From Artocarpus heterophyllus (taxonomy: Eukaryota; Streptophyta; Magnoliopsida; Rosales; Moraceae), in the NCBI GenBank assembly GCA_025403435.1, contig CM046340.1, positions 14,824,091 through 14,888,090 on the forward strand: a DNA stretch of 64,000 nucleotides. Direction: 5' to 3'. A model generated the notes under the pieces. The model searched no databases, was not told where the DNA came from, and saw only the letters and a program-made list of their open reading frames with translations. Both the position numbers and the translations under genes were made by a program. Numbering within the stretch: position 1 is the stretch's first letter; every line of letters begins with the position of its first letter. This document shows, one piece after another, positions 34,905 through 47,209 of this stretch.

Positions 34905-37900
34905 TCAAAATTTACAACTTAATTTAGAATAAAACAAATGCGGATACAACTCCCGCATACTCGACTCTAGTTCCCAAGTGGCTTCATCAACCCCGTGATG
35001 CTTCCACACGACCTTTACCAATGGTATCTCATGACGACGCAAACTGATCACTTTTCGATCGATGATCTGAATCGACACTTCTTCGTACGTCGTATCTTCC
35101 CGAACCTACACGTCGCGAAATGAAACTACCTTACCTTGCTCAGGCGGACACTTCCTAGGCACCGACACGTGAAACACATCATGAACATGAGAGAGTTCGA
35201 GTAGAAGATGGCAACCACACCAACACGCTGAGTGATCTCGAACGGTCTAATGTACCTTGGTGCAAGCTTTCCACTCACTCCGAACCGCATAGTTCCTTTA
35301 GGGGGCGATACCTTCAAGAGAACGAAACCTCCTATCGCGAACTCTAAAGGTCTACGTCTCCTATCCACATAACTCTTCTGTCGACTCTGAGCTGCCCTCA
35401 ATTGATCTTGAATCACGGCGACTTTCTCATTGTTATCACGGATCTCATCCAGCCCAAGAATAACCCTATTTTCTGGCTCAGCCCAACACACCGGTGACTG
35501 ACACGATCGCCCATACAACGCCTCAAACGGTGCCATACCAATACTCGCCTGATAGCTATTGTTGTACGCAAACTCCGCTAGATGCAAATATTTCTTCCAA
35601 TTCCCGCCGAAGTCTAACGCACAGGCACGCAATATATCCTCGAGAATTTGAATAACCCGCTCAGACTGCCCATTAGTCTGAGGATGACATGTCGTACTAA
35701 AGTTCAAATCCATACCTAAAGCCTCCTGAAAACTCCTCCAGTACTTAGCATTAAACCTGGTGTCTCGATCAGAAGTGATGGACAAAGGAACTCTATGCAA
35801 CCTCACTATGTTCTGCAGATACAAATCCCCGAGAATCCTTCTCGAACATGTCAACCTAAACGGAATGAAATGCGCCGATTTCATCAACCTGTCAACCACG
35901 ACCCAAACTGCATCATGCCGCTGCTCCGTCCTCGGCAAACCTGTGAAAAAATCCATCATCACATGCTCCCATTTCCACCCTGGAATAGGAAGCAGCTGAA
36001 GCTGACCTGCAGGCTTCTAATGATCGGTTTTCACCTGGAGACACGTCGTACACTTGGCCACGTACTCTCGAACATCTTTCTTCATGCCTCTCCACCAATA
36101 CTGCCTCTTTAAATCACGATACATCTTTGTGCTCCCCGGATGAATGGCAAACTGAGACCTATGAGCTTCGTCCAAAATGGCTTTCGTCACCTCGGTGATA
36201 GCTGGAATTGCGAGACGCTCCCAAAAATACAACGACCCATCTGCATGCACACTCCATTCTTCAAACCGCTCTCTATTTTGAATCCGCGTCCAAATCCCCT
36301 GCAAATGCTGATCCTGCCACTGATTCTGCTTCATCATCTGAACAAGAGCTAGGGTCGCCTCCACATGATATACCGAAACTCGATCATAGTCTTTATGATA
36401 CCATAGTCCATACTCGCTCACTGTCGTATCCCTGCTCTAATCGTCAAAAGCCAAACAAGCGAGAATCCCTGAAGACTTCCCACTAAGCGCGTCCGCGACC
36501 ACATTAGCTTTCCCGGGATAATACTACAATGCAAAATCATAATCCTCCATATACTCTATCCATCTACGTTGCCTCAAATTAAGATCCCTCTGAGTGAACA
36601 GATACCTCAAACTCTTATGATCGGAGAAGACCTGAAACGACGCTCCATACAAATAACACCTCCAATTCTTCAGCGCGTGAATCACCGCCGCGAGCTCCAA
36701 GTCATGAGTAGGATAATTTCGCTCGTGAGGTCGTAGCTGTCTCGATCCATACGCAACCACACGTCCATGCTGCATCAATACGCATCCAAGTCTGCGCCCA
36801 AAAGCGTCTGCGTAAACCTCATACGGCTCGTCACTGCTAGGAATAATCAACACTGGAGCTAAAGTCAACCGGTTCTTCAATTCTTGAAAAGCAAGCTCAC
36901 ATTCTTCACCCCACTCAAACCTGACATTTTTCTTGATCAATCTCGTCAATGGTGCTGCAATCTTCGAAAATCCCTTACAAATTTCCTGTAATAACCAGCA
37001 AGACCTAAGAAGTTACGAATCTCTGCTACATTCCTTGGTCGTTCCCATTCCACTATGGCTTCAATCTTGGACGGATCAACAGAAATACCATGCTCAGAGA
37101 TGACATGACCTAGAAATTTGACCTCAGTCAACCAAAACTTGCACTTTTCCCTCTTGGCATACAACTGGTGCTCCTGTAGAGTATGAAGCACGATCCGGAG
37201 ATGCTGCTCATGCTCCTCCCAAGTCTTAGAATACACTAGAATGTCATCGATGAACACGATCACAAACTGATCTAGATACGGCTTAAATATCCTGTTCATC
37301 AAATCCATGAAAGCTGTCGGAGCGTTCGTCAACCCAAACGACATAACCAGAAACTCAAAATGTCCATATCGGGTCCTGAAAGCTATCTTGGGAATATCCT
37401 ATTCCTTAATCCTGAGCTGATGGTACCCTGAACGCAAGTCAATCTTTGAGAAGTACTGCGAACCTCCCAACTGATCAAACAACTCATCAATCCTAGACAA
37501 GGGATACTTATTCTTCACTGTAACACGAGTCAGCTGTCGATAATCCATACACAACCTAAGAGTCCCATCATGTTTCTTAACAAACAAAACCGGTGCTCCC
37601 CACGGAGATGTGCTATTCTGAATATACCATTTATCAGCAAGCTCCTGAAGTTGCTTCCTTAATTCCTTCATTTCTGCTGGCGCCATCCGAGAAGGTGCTA
37701 TAGAAATCGATGCTGTCCCCAGAAACAACTCAACACCAAACTCAATTTTTTGATGCGGTGGTAATCCTGACAACTCATCGGGGAAGACATCCTCGAACTC
37801 ATCAACCACCAGAATCGCTACACTTCCTCTCAAAACATAGGGCTCGCACTCTAGATTCGCGAGAAAAGCACAACAACCCAGATTTCTTCGCCCTCCTAGA

Positions 37901-39492
37901 CATGACTTCATAAGACGCTCACTCATTAACCAATCACCACCACCCTGGTAAGTGATTATCGTCCCCCTATCAGACACTAGGGTCACTTTTCTTAGTTGGC
38001 AGTCTACAACTGCATTATACCTGGACAAACAGTCCATTCCTAGAATTACATCGTATGAACTCATGGGGAGTATAATCAAATCACTTTTCAAAATCTCATC
38101 CCCAATCTTTATTTTACAAGATTTACATACACAATTCACACACACCCGCCCCAAGGGAGAAGTTATGACTAGGGGTTCATTAAATTCTTCTATCTCTAAT
38201 CCCATGTACAAAAGAGCTCGAAATGAGAGAATAAGAGGCACCTGTATCAAATAAAACGCGAGCTAAAGACTGAGAAACTAAGATCGTACCATCGACAACC
38301 GCGTTACTAGTCTGAGAATCTAAACCACCCGATGCTATTGCATGAACCTGCACTGGTGCTTTTCCTTTTCCTCTTCCAACATTGCTGGGTTTGGGATTAT
38401 TCTATCGATGCTGCTGAGATAGAGACGACTGCACACTAGTTGTACTCGACGCTCGATACTGAGGGACGCTATGCTGGAAATGTTGCGGCTGCTGTCCTCA
38501 TGCCGGATATGAAAAATGCTGAGGAGAGAACTGAGGGTACTACAACTGCGGATAATGTTGAGGCAGAGGTAGGGTCTGAGGCTGAGATTGACGACTAGCA
38601 TCTTCTTTGGTCTGAGATCCAAGACGGGCAATCCTGATCTGGCAATTCCTCTTGATGTGTCCGGGCTGCTGATAGAAATGACAATGAAAGCTGTAGGGAT
38701 TGCTGCGCCCACTACCAAATGAACTGCTGCTACCACTGTTCGCGCCACCCTGCTTGCTCTTTTTCAGAGTTGGATGGCTACTGGCGCTCTTCCTACCGCT
38801 CCTCTACGATCCCCCTGAAGCCTTTGCTCGATCCTCACAATACTACGCATAATCATTTTCCACTGATATTGCTGACGACACAAGCTCTCCAAAACTCCTA
38901 AGTCGTAGAGCAACCCACTATCGCCAAATAGGAGCCTTGAGCCCTTCCTAAAACTTAATGCACTTTTCACGTTCCGATGCCACTGCTGATGGAGCAAACC
39001 TGGCTAACTCATTAAATCTTGCCTCATATTTCTGAACTGACAAATCACCCCGCTACAACCTATGGAACTCAGCTGCCTTCTGATCTCTATACCCTTGTGA
39101 AAAATACTGGTCATAGAACAGCTCATCGAATCTGTCCCAACTGATATCGCCACCGCGTTTCAAACGCTTAGCTTGTTTCCACCAAGTATTAGCACCACCC
39201 TCGAGCTTATATGCAGCAAACTCTACACGGTACTCATCAGGCATACCAAGGGTATCCAAATGCTTCACGATCGAATCTAACCAATATTCTGTCAACTGTG
39301 GATCCCCATTACCATCAAAAGTCAGAATAGACGAGTGACAAAATTTCTTAAAATACGTATGCCGACGACCAACATCAGAATCCTCTGTCTAGCCCTGGTT
39401 GCCATTCATTGGAAAGCCGCAAACATAGACCGCATCATGCCCTCATCGTTTTTGAACTCGACGTCAGCTGTCGAACGACGTCTAGGTGTCAT
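34905..39492 (-). pseudogene. Gag-Pol polyprotein of the minus-strand gypsy element, inactivated
   Basis: Starts at the ATG at 39492 and runs left in pieces. Gag (about 39300-38950) has AEYWLDS-type text and [10 protein letters not shown] zinc-knuckle region follows (about 38680). The protease motif FDTGAS lies near 38245, within or just before the long frame 38250-37399. Reverse transcriptase begins there ([22 protein letters not shown]) and continues at 37344-36946 with the catalytic FIDD. RNase H (36949-36524) reads [11 protein letters not shown], with Phe for the usual Ser. Integrase zinc-binding text ([19 protein letters not shown]) lies at 36421-36017, and the core ([17 protein letters not shown]) at 35962-35126. 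The C-terminal text WELESSMRELYPHLF lies near 34940. Each boundary between pieces is a frameshift or stop. Compared with 56359-60909 it is clearly more decayed. Confidence 0.9.
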
Positions 39493-39582
39493 TCTCTCAC
39501 TTCTGAAAACAAAATTTGGACTGTCAGAGGTATTTCATTGTCATACCTATGTGCGCACAATTCCCAAGGTTCATAACCTTAA

Positions 39583-39594
39583 GCTCTGATACCA
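39583..39594 (-). promoter_or_regulatory. Primer-binding site, initiator tRNA-Met
   Basis: The minus strand reads TGGTATCAGAGC, three bases inside the 5' LTR. It complements the 3' end of plant initiator tRNA-Met, the usual primer of this lineage. Confidence 0.9.
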
Positions 39595-39597
39595 TTT

Positions 39598-41777
39598 TGT
39601 CACGCCCCTGAGTAAGGGAGGTGACGTGGCAGATTATTTAAATTAATTAAAAGGAGAATTTAGTTAAAATCAAGAGTTTAGGGGTTAAGTTAAATAATAA
39701 AAATGTAAAAGTTTCAAAACAACATGGAATAAAAGAATTCATAAACATTGAGTGAATAATAAAATTTTAAAGAATCGCGAGTATGGATCCCACTGACCCA
39801 CAACTTGTGCACACACATAGTACTGACAATATAATAATACAACCACAGTCCAAGCACTAAGAAAATTAAAAACATTACATGCCTTGTTCAAATAGTACAA
39901 ATAACCTACTATTCCTTCTATTGCTCATTAGTCCTGTCCGTTAAATCCTCTCTGAACCTAAATGGGAATCCACCTAGAGGGGGAGATTTAAAAAAAAACA
40001 AGAAAAATATGAGCGAAAGGCTCAGTAGGACTATATTTTATCAAATCATTTAATATAAAAGAAAATCTCATTATTCAGGGAATTATATAAAAGAAACATT
40101 GAATAAATAAATAAATTTAAATAAAACCGTTCTTACCAAAACAGTTTATTCGATTGACCAGAAATACATTATTTTCTTTTCTTAAGCAAACCACATGAAT
40201 ATCACCACCGTAGTAGCCCAGCTGGGTTTCGGGACCTGCCCCCAAGGTCGATCGCTACACGACCCGATCTTTGATATGGCATCATGCCCTTATATTTATT
40301 TCTAATATTATTCAAAGTCCATTTACTAGATACTTTCATTATAATTCATTATAAAGTTCATTTGGACCACGGTTCAAAGAAACATAACCAATAAATCTCA
40401 TTTTCAATCAACCGTTGAAAACATTTTTACAGAAACCCTTTTTAAGGCCAAATCATTTTGAAACTAGGCTACCAAAAGAGGGTAGAAGTCCTACCTCGAT
40501 ACTCGTGCCGGTGTCCCACACCATAATCCCGGTCTGCTATACGTTAGCTCCGTGGAACCACGAACGATCCTAGATACACACTAAGTCGATCAATATCTAG
40601 TTTGAGACATTCTATGTTACTAAATCATTTCATGATGTCCTAGTGTGCCATTTGTATCTTTAAAATCATTTTATAAGGTTGGAATTTAAATCGGGGTTCA
40701 AAACAGTGAAAACGGGTGTAAAATCACAAAATTTTTATGCTCTACCGGCTTACCGGACTCCCTGCTTCGGCCGGCCGAATTTTGCAGCTCGGCCTGCCAG
40801 AAATTCGGTCCGGTCGGTCGGACATTTCCCTGGTTTGGCATGCCGAACAGTGCAGTCTGGCCTACTGATCCTTTGAATCTGGCCTGCTGAACATGTAGTT
40901 CGGCCTGCCGAACTAGAAAAACCCAGAAATTTCAGCCACCAGTTTTGGTTCTCTCAAAATCCAAATCTTGATTTTAACCTATTTTTCTCAAATCTTAGGC
41001 ATGGAAAACATTTATAGATGATAGAAAAACATAATAGAACACTTTTGAACTCATTTAAACACAAAAATCTCAAAAATCTAAAAATGGGAGAAAATGAGAA
41101 AAAAATGTAAAATCTTGAATCTAATCCATTTTTCTTCAATCCAAGCTTATATTCTAGTTGTTCTAAGTTCATTTAACTCAAACCAAGAGTTTTCTAAGCT
41201 CAAACAAACTTAGATTTCAAAAATGCACAAAATTTGAAAATTTTGAAAAAGTTTAGAAATTTCAAAACTAACCTCGAATCGAAGCTTCAATCCACGTCCT
41301 TGGTAGCCAAATCACGTCCCCGAGCTTCCTTCTTGCTAACCCGAAGCTTGGATTTGAATTTTGATTCAAAAATTTGAGAGAGAAATTGAGAGAGAAGAGA
41401 GAAACCGAGAGAGAACGAGAGAGAGTGATCACGGGTAGGAGAGGAGGAGAGAGAGAGTGAGAGCCGAGAGTGAAGAGAGAGGAAGGGGAGAGAAAATAAA
41501 TAGAGAGAAACGGTGGGCGATTTTACTGTGCGAAAACCATGTGCTGCCCACGGTTTTGTAAAACGGAATATTTTTAACATTTTACAAACGGTTGTGTTTT
41601 GAAACTCAAAACAACATTTTAAAACAATAAGAAATCATTTGAATTTATCAAATTAACAAAACAACCAAAAATTAAAAATTTAACCAAATAATCAAATTAA
41701 TGTTGAAACATTAATTATGGCACACTAATTCATCATTTTATATTACAATAACATTAAATAAATTTCGGAGCGTTACA
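39598..41777 (-). repeat. 5' LTR of the minus-strand gypsy element
   Basis: Plus-strand text runs from TGTCACGCCCCTGAGTAAGG to CGGAGCGTTACA, about 2180 bp. It carries a CT-rich (GA on plus) stretch at about 41390-41500 in the presumed promoter/leader, and a palindrome array at 40740-40915. Confidence 0.92.
40740..40915 (-). repeat. LTR palindrome array (decayed, expanded copy)
   Basis: Eight or more units related to TTCGGC(CT)GCCGAA. One extra unit relative to the other minus LTR lies around 40860-40885. Most have lost the perfect palindrome; GTTCGGCCTGCCGAAC at the right end is intact. Confidence 0.7.
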
Positions 41778-41782
41778 AGTCA
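41778..41782. repeat. Target-site duplication AGTCA, right copy
   Basis: AGTCA immediately after the LTR end TTACA; identical to 32719-32723. Confidence 0.85.
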
Positions 41783-41965
41783 CAAGCGACGATGACATCG
41801 AAGACAACTAACTTCATTGTTGATCTCGCTTTGGCATCAACGGTTGACAATGCCACAATGGTCGCGAAGAAGGCGTGACCATGAATTCTCAAATCGTGAC
41901 CCTCGCACGCACCAAAACGGTGATGGAGATGAGACTTGGCTTCAGCTTTGGCTTCTGTAGCAGCG
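41783..41965. repeat. GC-rich tandem repeat, right part
   Basis: Continuation of the unit broken at 32723: GACGATGACATCGAAGACAAC, GACTTGGCTTCAGCTTTGGC and related words. Joining the two sides minus one AGTCA restores the register of the unit seen at 32463-32672. Confidence 0.65.
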
Positions 41966-43045
41966 AGACATGATGCTTGTCAGGAAGAGGAGAACATGAG
42001 AGGCTGAAAGAAATAGGAGAGAAAATGTAGGGGAATCTAAGAAAAAGAGAAGGGAAAGAGAGCAAGGGAGGCGTGAGAGAGAAAGTATGGGAAGAGAGAG
42101 ACGTAGATAGAGAGAGAAAATTAAGGATAATTTGTAAATTATAATGGGCAAAAATAGTAAATTTGTAATTAGCATTTTAATAAATAAAATCAGAAAAAGA
42201 ACAATTTTTTTTAAAAAAAGGATAATTTTAATAAATGAAGTGCTTTATGAGCATTCCATGTAGTTTTCTTTTCATTTTTTTTTATAAAATTTCTTGAGAA
42301 TTCTATCATTATATCCATATCTACTTTTTGTATTTATTATAACCAATAAATTTGTGTTTATTCTTATTTTCTTGGAACTCGTGAGCAAATCAATAAGTTA
42401 GTGGATGGTCAATTTTCTAATATTTCTAAGTTAGGGGTGAATGGCTGGTAGGTTGGACGATTTTAAGCATTTTTGTTATTTGGCAAGTGAATTGTGTAAT
42501 TTGTTTGCAAATTTTAATTTGTTTTCCTTTTATTTTTCAAAAGATTAAATGAAACTTTGAAACTACTTAAAATAATTGTTGGGCACTTAAGTTGAAATTT
42601 ATAGACTAATTTGACCTTGAAACATGTAAAATTCAATATATATTTGCTTCTTCTTTTTTATGAGATTACAATATTTAGTATCTATTGCAGAGAGAAAATT
42701 AAAAAAAAAAAAAGGGTGGTAATTTTTATTGCATAGTTTAACCCAATAATAAGAAAAAGATGTAAAGCCGCAAATTTTACTCGTTTTTTAAGGGAGCAAC
42801 TATTGTGGAGTGTTTTTTTTTTGTTTACTCCACCGTAAAGTACAATTCGAAAGTTCATATTCAATCTCAGATAGAGTTTACATAGTATCTTTTACACCAA
42901 ATTATAACTTGAATATAAATAGTAATACTTAAAAACCTACTTTTACAATCCCAAAATACAAAAATAAAAAATATGAAAATATCCAAATCAACCGGCGACC
43001 ACTTTTCTTCGCCACCCACCACTTCCCTCCGCCACCCAACTTGGG
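41966..43045. other. Gene-free DNA
   Basis: A GA-rich stretch (about 41980-42125) is followed by AT-rich sequence that includes the proposed right arm at 42140-42260. Beyond that lie homopolymer runs and no gene. Confidence 0.5.
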
Positions 43046-43500
43046 TTGCGACAACAGTCAATATTTAATCACGAAGCATGCGACCTTGTAACGGATTTCG
43101 TCGAAACTCCGATACATTTGGTCGTGAAACCGAAGGAATGCTCGCGAATGAACCGATTTGGTGGAGACTCGTTAGGAAACCGAAGAGCTGCTCGCAATGT
43201 GTTGGATTTGGTCGAGATTCCGTCGCGATATCATGACGTTGTTGATTAGCTGCTTCCTCGGCTTCGACTACGACTCTACGTCCCCACATCATGGACTGGA
43301 GTATGCGACGGGCCATCTCTTGCACCCAAGTCATCATCGTTGTCGAGAAGGTTGTGGTGGGGGTTGGGCGCCAATGGGCATTCGTGATTGAGGGTCAACA
43401 ACTCAATTCTCGATCGGTGGTTGAACACCTTGGCTTGGCCAGAAAAACAATAGAGATCATAGATCTTGGATCTCTGTGGAGTCGACAATCTGGATCATAG
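43046..43500. other. GC-richer island with overlapping open frames, unassigned
   Basis: Several 60-90 codon frames overlap on both strands (plus 43046-43249, 43197-43391, 43291-43500; minus 43065-43337, 43276-43488). None has a motif I recognise. The island stands out from the AT-rich surroundings and contains several TCG/CGA words. It could be a captured gene fragment or old element DNA. Confidence 0.3.
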
Positions 43501-43753
43501 ATTTGTGGCTGTGAATCCATATCTTGTCATTCGGGAAAGAATGTCGTCAGAAGAGGTGCACGATATGTTGGCGTCGTCGTCAAAGAGGGTTCTCAGAGGT
43601 GGGGGAGATGGGAGTTATTTTTCTTTGTTTTTTAAAATTTTTTGATTTTTTAAGTATGTTTGTTGTTACCCATGATCAATACTACTCACTAACTTATAAG
43701 CTCACTTCATAATATCCATTAGATCGTCGTGCAGTGGTCTTCATTGTGCACTT

Positions 43754-44895
43754 CACTAGTAGAGGAAAATAATGCCCCTTACCAGAGTTTTTTTTTTTTT
43801 TTTTTCCTTTTCTTAAGTGCTTTGTGGCTTAAAAAAAATAAATAAATAACGAACACACACGCATATGAAATTAAAAACAAAAACCAAAAGAAAAACAATG
43901 AACTTTTAGGAAGCGAGCAAATACATTTCTGCGGTCTTTTGAGGGCTTAGGACAGACCGTGGGCTGCGCTTCTCAATTTGAGGCCCTCAACACGGGCTTG
44001 GGCTGTATGACTTCTCCATTTGGAAATAAATGAGGAAGGTTACCACAGTCTGTTGCATCAAGGCATTTTCTTTTTCTCCTTCATTTATACATTTCTCCTA
44101 ATCACAAATACCAAAATCAATTCCGCCTTCATATTTTTTAAAAAATGATATGTTTCAAATCTTCTCATAGATGTAGTAAAATTGAAACACAATATTACAG
44201 AAGTAGTATTTGACCCTCCATTTGGTGCCATAAACTCTGTAATATATATTGATAATGAGAAAAAAATGTAAGAAAAACCTAACCCATTGAGGGAATTTTT
44301 GGATTATTTTTTATTTTATTGCTTGCGTCTAAGTTTATAAAAAAATACATTTTTGAATTTTCACAAGATCATATCTTTTACTTTCAAATTTATGTTAATT
44401 TTGTACTTTTTTAGGTTAAGCAGTTGATTTTGACCTTAAAAATGACAAATTTAACCATTGCAACTTGTAGATGATCTTGTAGCCAAGACTAAATACTATG
44501 TCGTGTTAAAAAAAAGTCACAAAAATAGTATTTTCAAGCTAGTTAGTTGCAATATATAATTTGTCAATTAGTGTTTCATTACAAGTTTGTTTATAAATTT
44601 TAAAGGGAAACATGCTAATTCATAATTCAAAATGAACTGTTGACGCAGAAAAAGACACAAGTCCGATATGGATTAGAAGTTCAGAGATATAGAAGGTTAC
44701 TTTTTTTTTTTAATAAAATTAAAGTAGAGGGTAAGCAGAAATATCCCCAAATTAGGGGTAAAATAGTAAATTTATTTCGTAATATAATTGTGAGTATAAC
44801 TCTATTAGTCACAATATTTACAAGTTATGATTAATTCTTACGTTTAGTCTTTTTTTTTTTTTTTCGTTGTGACTAAAGTTAAGTTTTTTGTAGTG
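43754..44895. mobile_element. Possible non-autonomous CACTA element
   Basis: The left border begins CACTAGTAGAGGAAAA and the right border ends TTTTTTGTAGTG, i.e. CACTACAAAAAACTT inward. Both look like CACTA termini. The interior is AT-rich with no transposase and the flanking triplets (ctt, act) do not match, so the two ends may belong to different relics. TTAGTCACAA words recur near the right end. Confidence 0.3.
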
Positions 44896-45289
44896 ACTTG
44901 GATCGACAGACATCATTATTGCTTCATTTATATCTACATATGTCCTTACCTATACATTTGCTTCGTTATATTAAAACCTATTGTTGATTATATATGTTTT
45001 CCATCAGTAGTCTCCGTAATTGGTTTTCAGTTATCACAACACACTGGGGGGAAAGAAAGTCAAGAGACACAGAAGAATCAACTTAAAACAATTATAGTTC
45101 TATAAGGTTCATAGCTGGTTTTATTTTGTTTTTACCTTAAAAAAATAATTTTAAAAACTTGTCAGCCACCGACAAATACCTCCAATGTCTAGGATTAGAT
45201 ATATAGAAAGGAGAAACCCAGCGATATTTTGAAAGAATTTCACTTGGGACTAAATATATATGGGCCTACAAATCTATAGAAGAAATAGA

Positions 45290-46055
45290 GATAAAACCGG
45301 CTGGGCTTAGTAGGCAGACACAAGCACGACACGTTAAAAAGCAAACACGGTATGACACAATTATTAAATAGACGTAATTTATCTCGCTTATTAAATGAGC
45401 TAGGCTTGGTGCAATTTTTAGACACGAAGCATGTTAAAGGCATGGTACGATAAGGGCTCAAGATAAGCACGTTAAAAATACAATTGAGTTCCAATTATAA
45501 ACACGATTAAAATATGCAATTTAAAACTAATTTTACTAATATATTTCATATTTTTATAAATATTTTTTAAAAAGAAGTTCTAAATTTCTAATAGATTTGA
45601 TTAAAAAAGAAAAAAGATCAAATAGATTCTTTGTTGTTGGTAAATTGTTAATTGTCAATGTATATTTACCCTTTTTGATCTATATGAAAAACTAAATAAT
45701 AGAAACCACACCGTACAAAATTCTCCAATATTGTTGTGCTCAGAAAAGATTTTTTATCAATAATACACTTTCTTTTGTTACGATTTTGTGTTTTTATTTT
45801 TATTTTTTAAATTTAACATTAGGCAGAAAAAAGACACATTAGGAGCTAAAAGTATGACAAAAAAAGCACAAATATCGATACAGGTATGAACACGGCGTAA
45901 TCACTTTATTGACATAGCCTATTAATAAATGTATCATGGGTTGGGCTTAATACCACAAAAATTAACTAGATCGAGTCTAGCACGATACAAGATACGCTTA
46001 GACCTAAATTAAATAGGTTGAGCCAGACCAGGCCAACCCATTTCACATCTCTAAG
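45290..46055. repeat. Dispersed repeat with GGGCTGGGC / GACACG words, possibly hAT-derived
   Basis: Text such as GGCTGGGCTTAG, CACGACACGTTAAAAAGC, ATGGGTTGGGCTTAATACC and CAGGCCAACCCATTTCACATCTCTA resembles widespread non-autonomous plant repeats whose termini read TAGAGATGT-AAATGGG. Only the right-hand terminus looks convincing. There is no coding capacity. Confidence 0.3.
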
Positions 46056-46784
46056 AAGAAGCAAAAGAAGCAACGATTCCTTGCTCGTGAACCTTAGAAA
46101 GGAGTTGTGTTTTGTGACAGACACATATTCACAATAAAGCTGGGGTTGTCGTTTAGCCTAAGGTACAGCCTTATAATTTCACGGGCTGTTCATGCGAGCC
46201 TTGGGATCCATAATCCATCCAATTCTAAAGACATTTTTCTTGACATTGAAGATCAAAACCAGCCAAATAATCCTTCCAACAATGTTATGCTTTTCCATCG
46301 CTCTCGTAGACCGCTGCCCAATCAATAATTCCACTGGTGGCCCTCTTGCGAACGTGGTTGCGCTGGATGGTTCCTCCGAGCTAGGCCAATGTCATAACAT
46401 GCATATGGGCAGCCAGGGCAGAGACGTTATTTTTTTCTGCAGTCCTCGTGATCATGACCACGTAAATTTTTCGTCTGATTAGACATTGTACTCTGACAAA
46501 TATGCATGCCAATTCAAACAAAAGTTGTATGCATACAAATATATAAAATGAGTTAATTTTACTTTCAAGCCCTGAACTATACTCCTTTCTTTTGGTTCTG
46601 CAACTTCAAAACGTTTCAAATTGCACCCTATTGCTCCTTGTCAAATGTTTGATCGACTCCTTTTTATTATTTTTGTTTAGGGTAGTCTTGTTGCATGTTT
46701 AGTCTTTAAGACACACCCATGTCAACCTCATATTACGGGATAATAAAGGGTACGCAGTCGTCTCATCTGGATTTTATTTTTTTG

Positions 46785-46829
<45 letters not shown>

Positions 46830-47209
46830 AAAGTTATTGTTTGCCCCTCAAAATATGAAATCTAATGTCCGTCCTCTCTCACATTGTCCTGATTTCGCCC
46901 CTGATTATGTGTACACCTCTTGGCAACGGGAAATGAGATTCTTATTGTGTTTATTTGATGTACGAAGATTAATTAAATTATGAAGTGCCGTTCCAATCTA
47001 CACAAAAACTCCTTGCTGGTATGGTTTTCCAATCCAAATACTAAGGACGTATTACCAAATACACATATAATCCCCACGTTGAGCCAAGATCACTACACAA
47101 AATATTTGTTTAAAGAAAAAAGTGCACTTCATTATTGATCAATATATTGAATCCGCCAGCTAGCCGCCATGATTAATTAGGTTTGGAGCATCGAATTTTC
47201 TTTAATTAG
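46056..47209. other. Intergenic DNA left of the tandem gypsy pair
   Basis: Open frames at 46107-46328 and 46192-46482 overlap in different frames and show no known motif. A long (AT)n lies at 46790-46824. The last five bases before the LTR, ATTAG (47205-47209), are the candidate left target site. Confidence 0.5.
46790..46824. repeat. (AT)n microsatellite
   Basis: About 17 uninterrupted AT units. Confidence 0.9.

Larger units (their letters stand above)
32724..41777 (-). mobile_element. Ty3/gypsy chromovirus (Tekay/Del-like) retrotransposon, complete but dead
   Basis: LTRs lie at 32724-34875 and 39598-41777. A primer site for initiator tRNA-Met is next to the right LTR, so the element is transcribed right to left. 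A purine tract adjoins the left LTR, and a perfect 5-bp duplication flanks the whole. It is the same family as the plus-strand pair at 47210-63151. Its two LTRs differ at many sites and the coding region has many stops and frame changes, so it is clearly older than the plus-strand copies. Confidence 0.93.
31320..42260. mobile_element. Candidate Mutator-like element carrying tandem repeats, split by a gypsy insertion
   Basis: The left end (31320-31420) reads AAGACTACCCCAAATACACC, then ATCATTTATTAAAATTGCTCC. The right end (about 42260-42140), read inward, gives AAAACTACATGGAATGCTC, then TTCATTTATTAAAATTATCC. These look like two diverged arms of one inverted repeat. Between them lie a ~100-bp tandem array, a GC-rich ~220-bp tandem array, and the 9-kb gypsy element inserted into the latter. 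Coding capacity and target duplication were not found, so this assignment is tentative. Confidence 0.3.
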
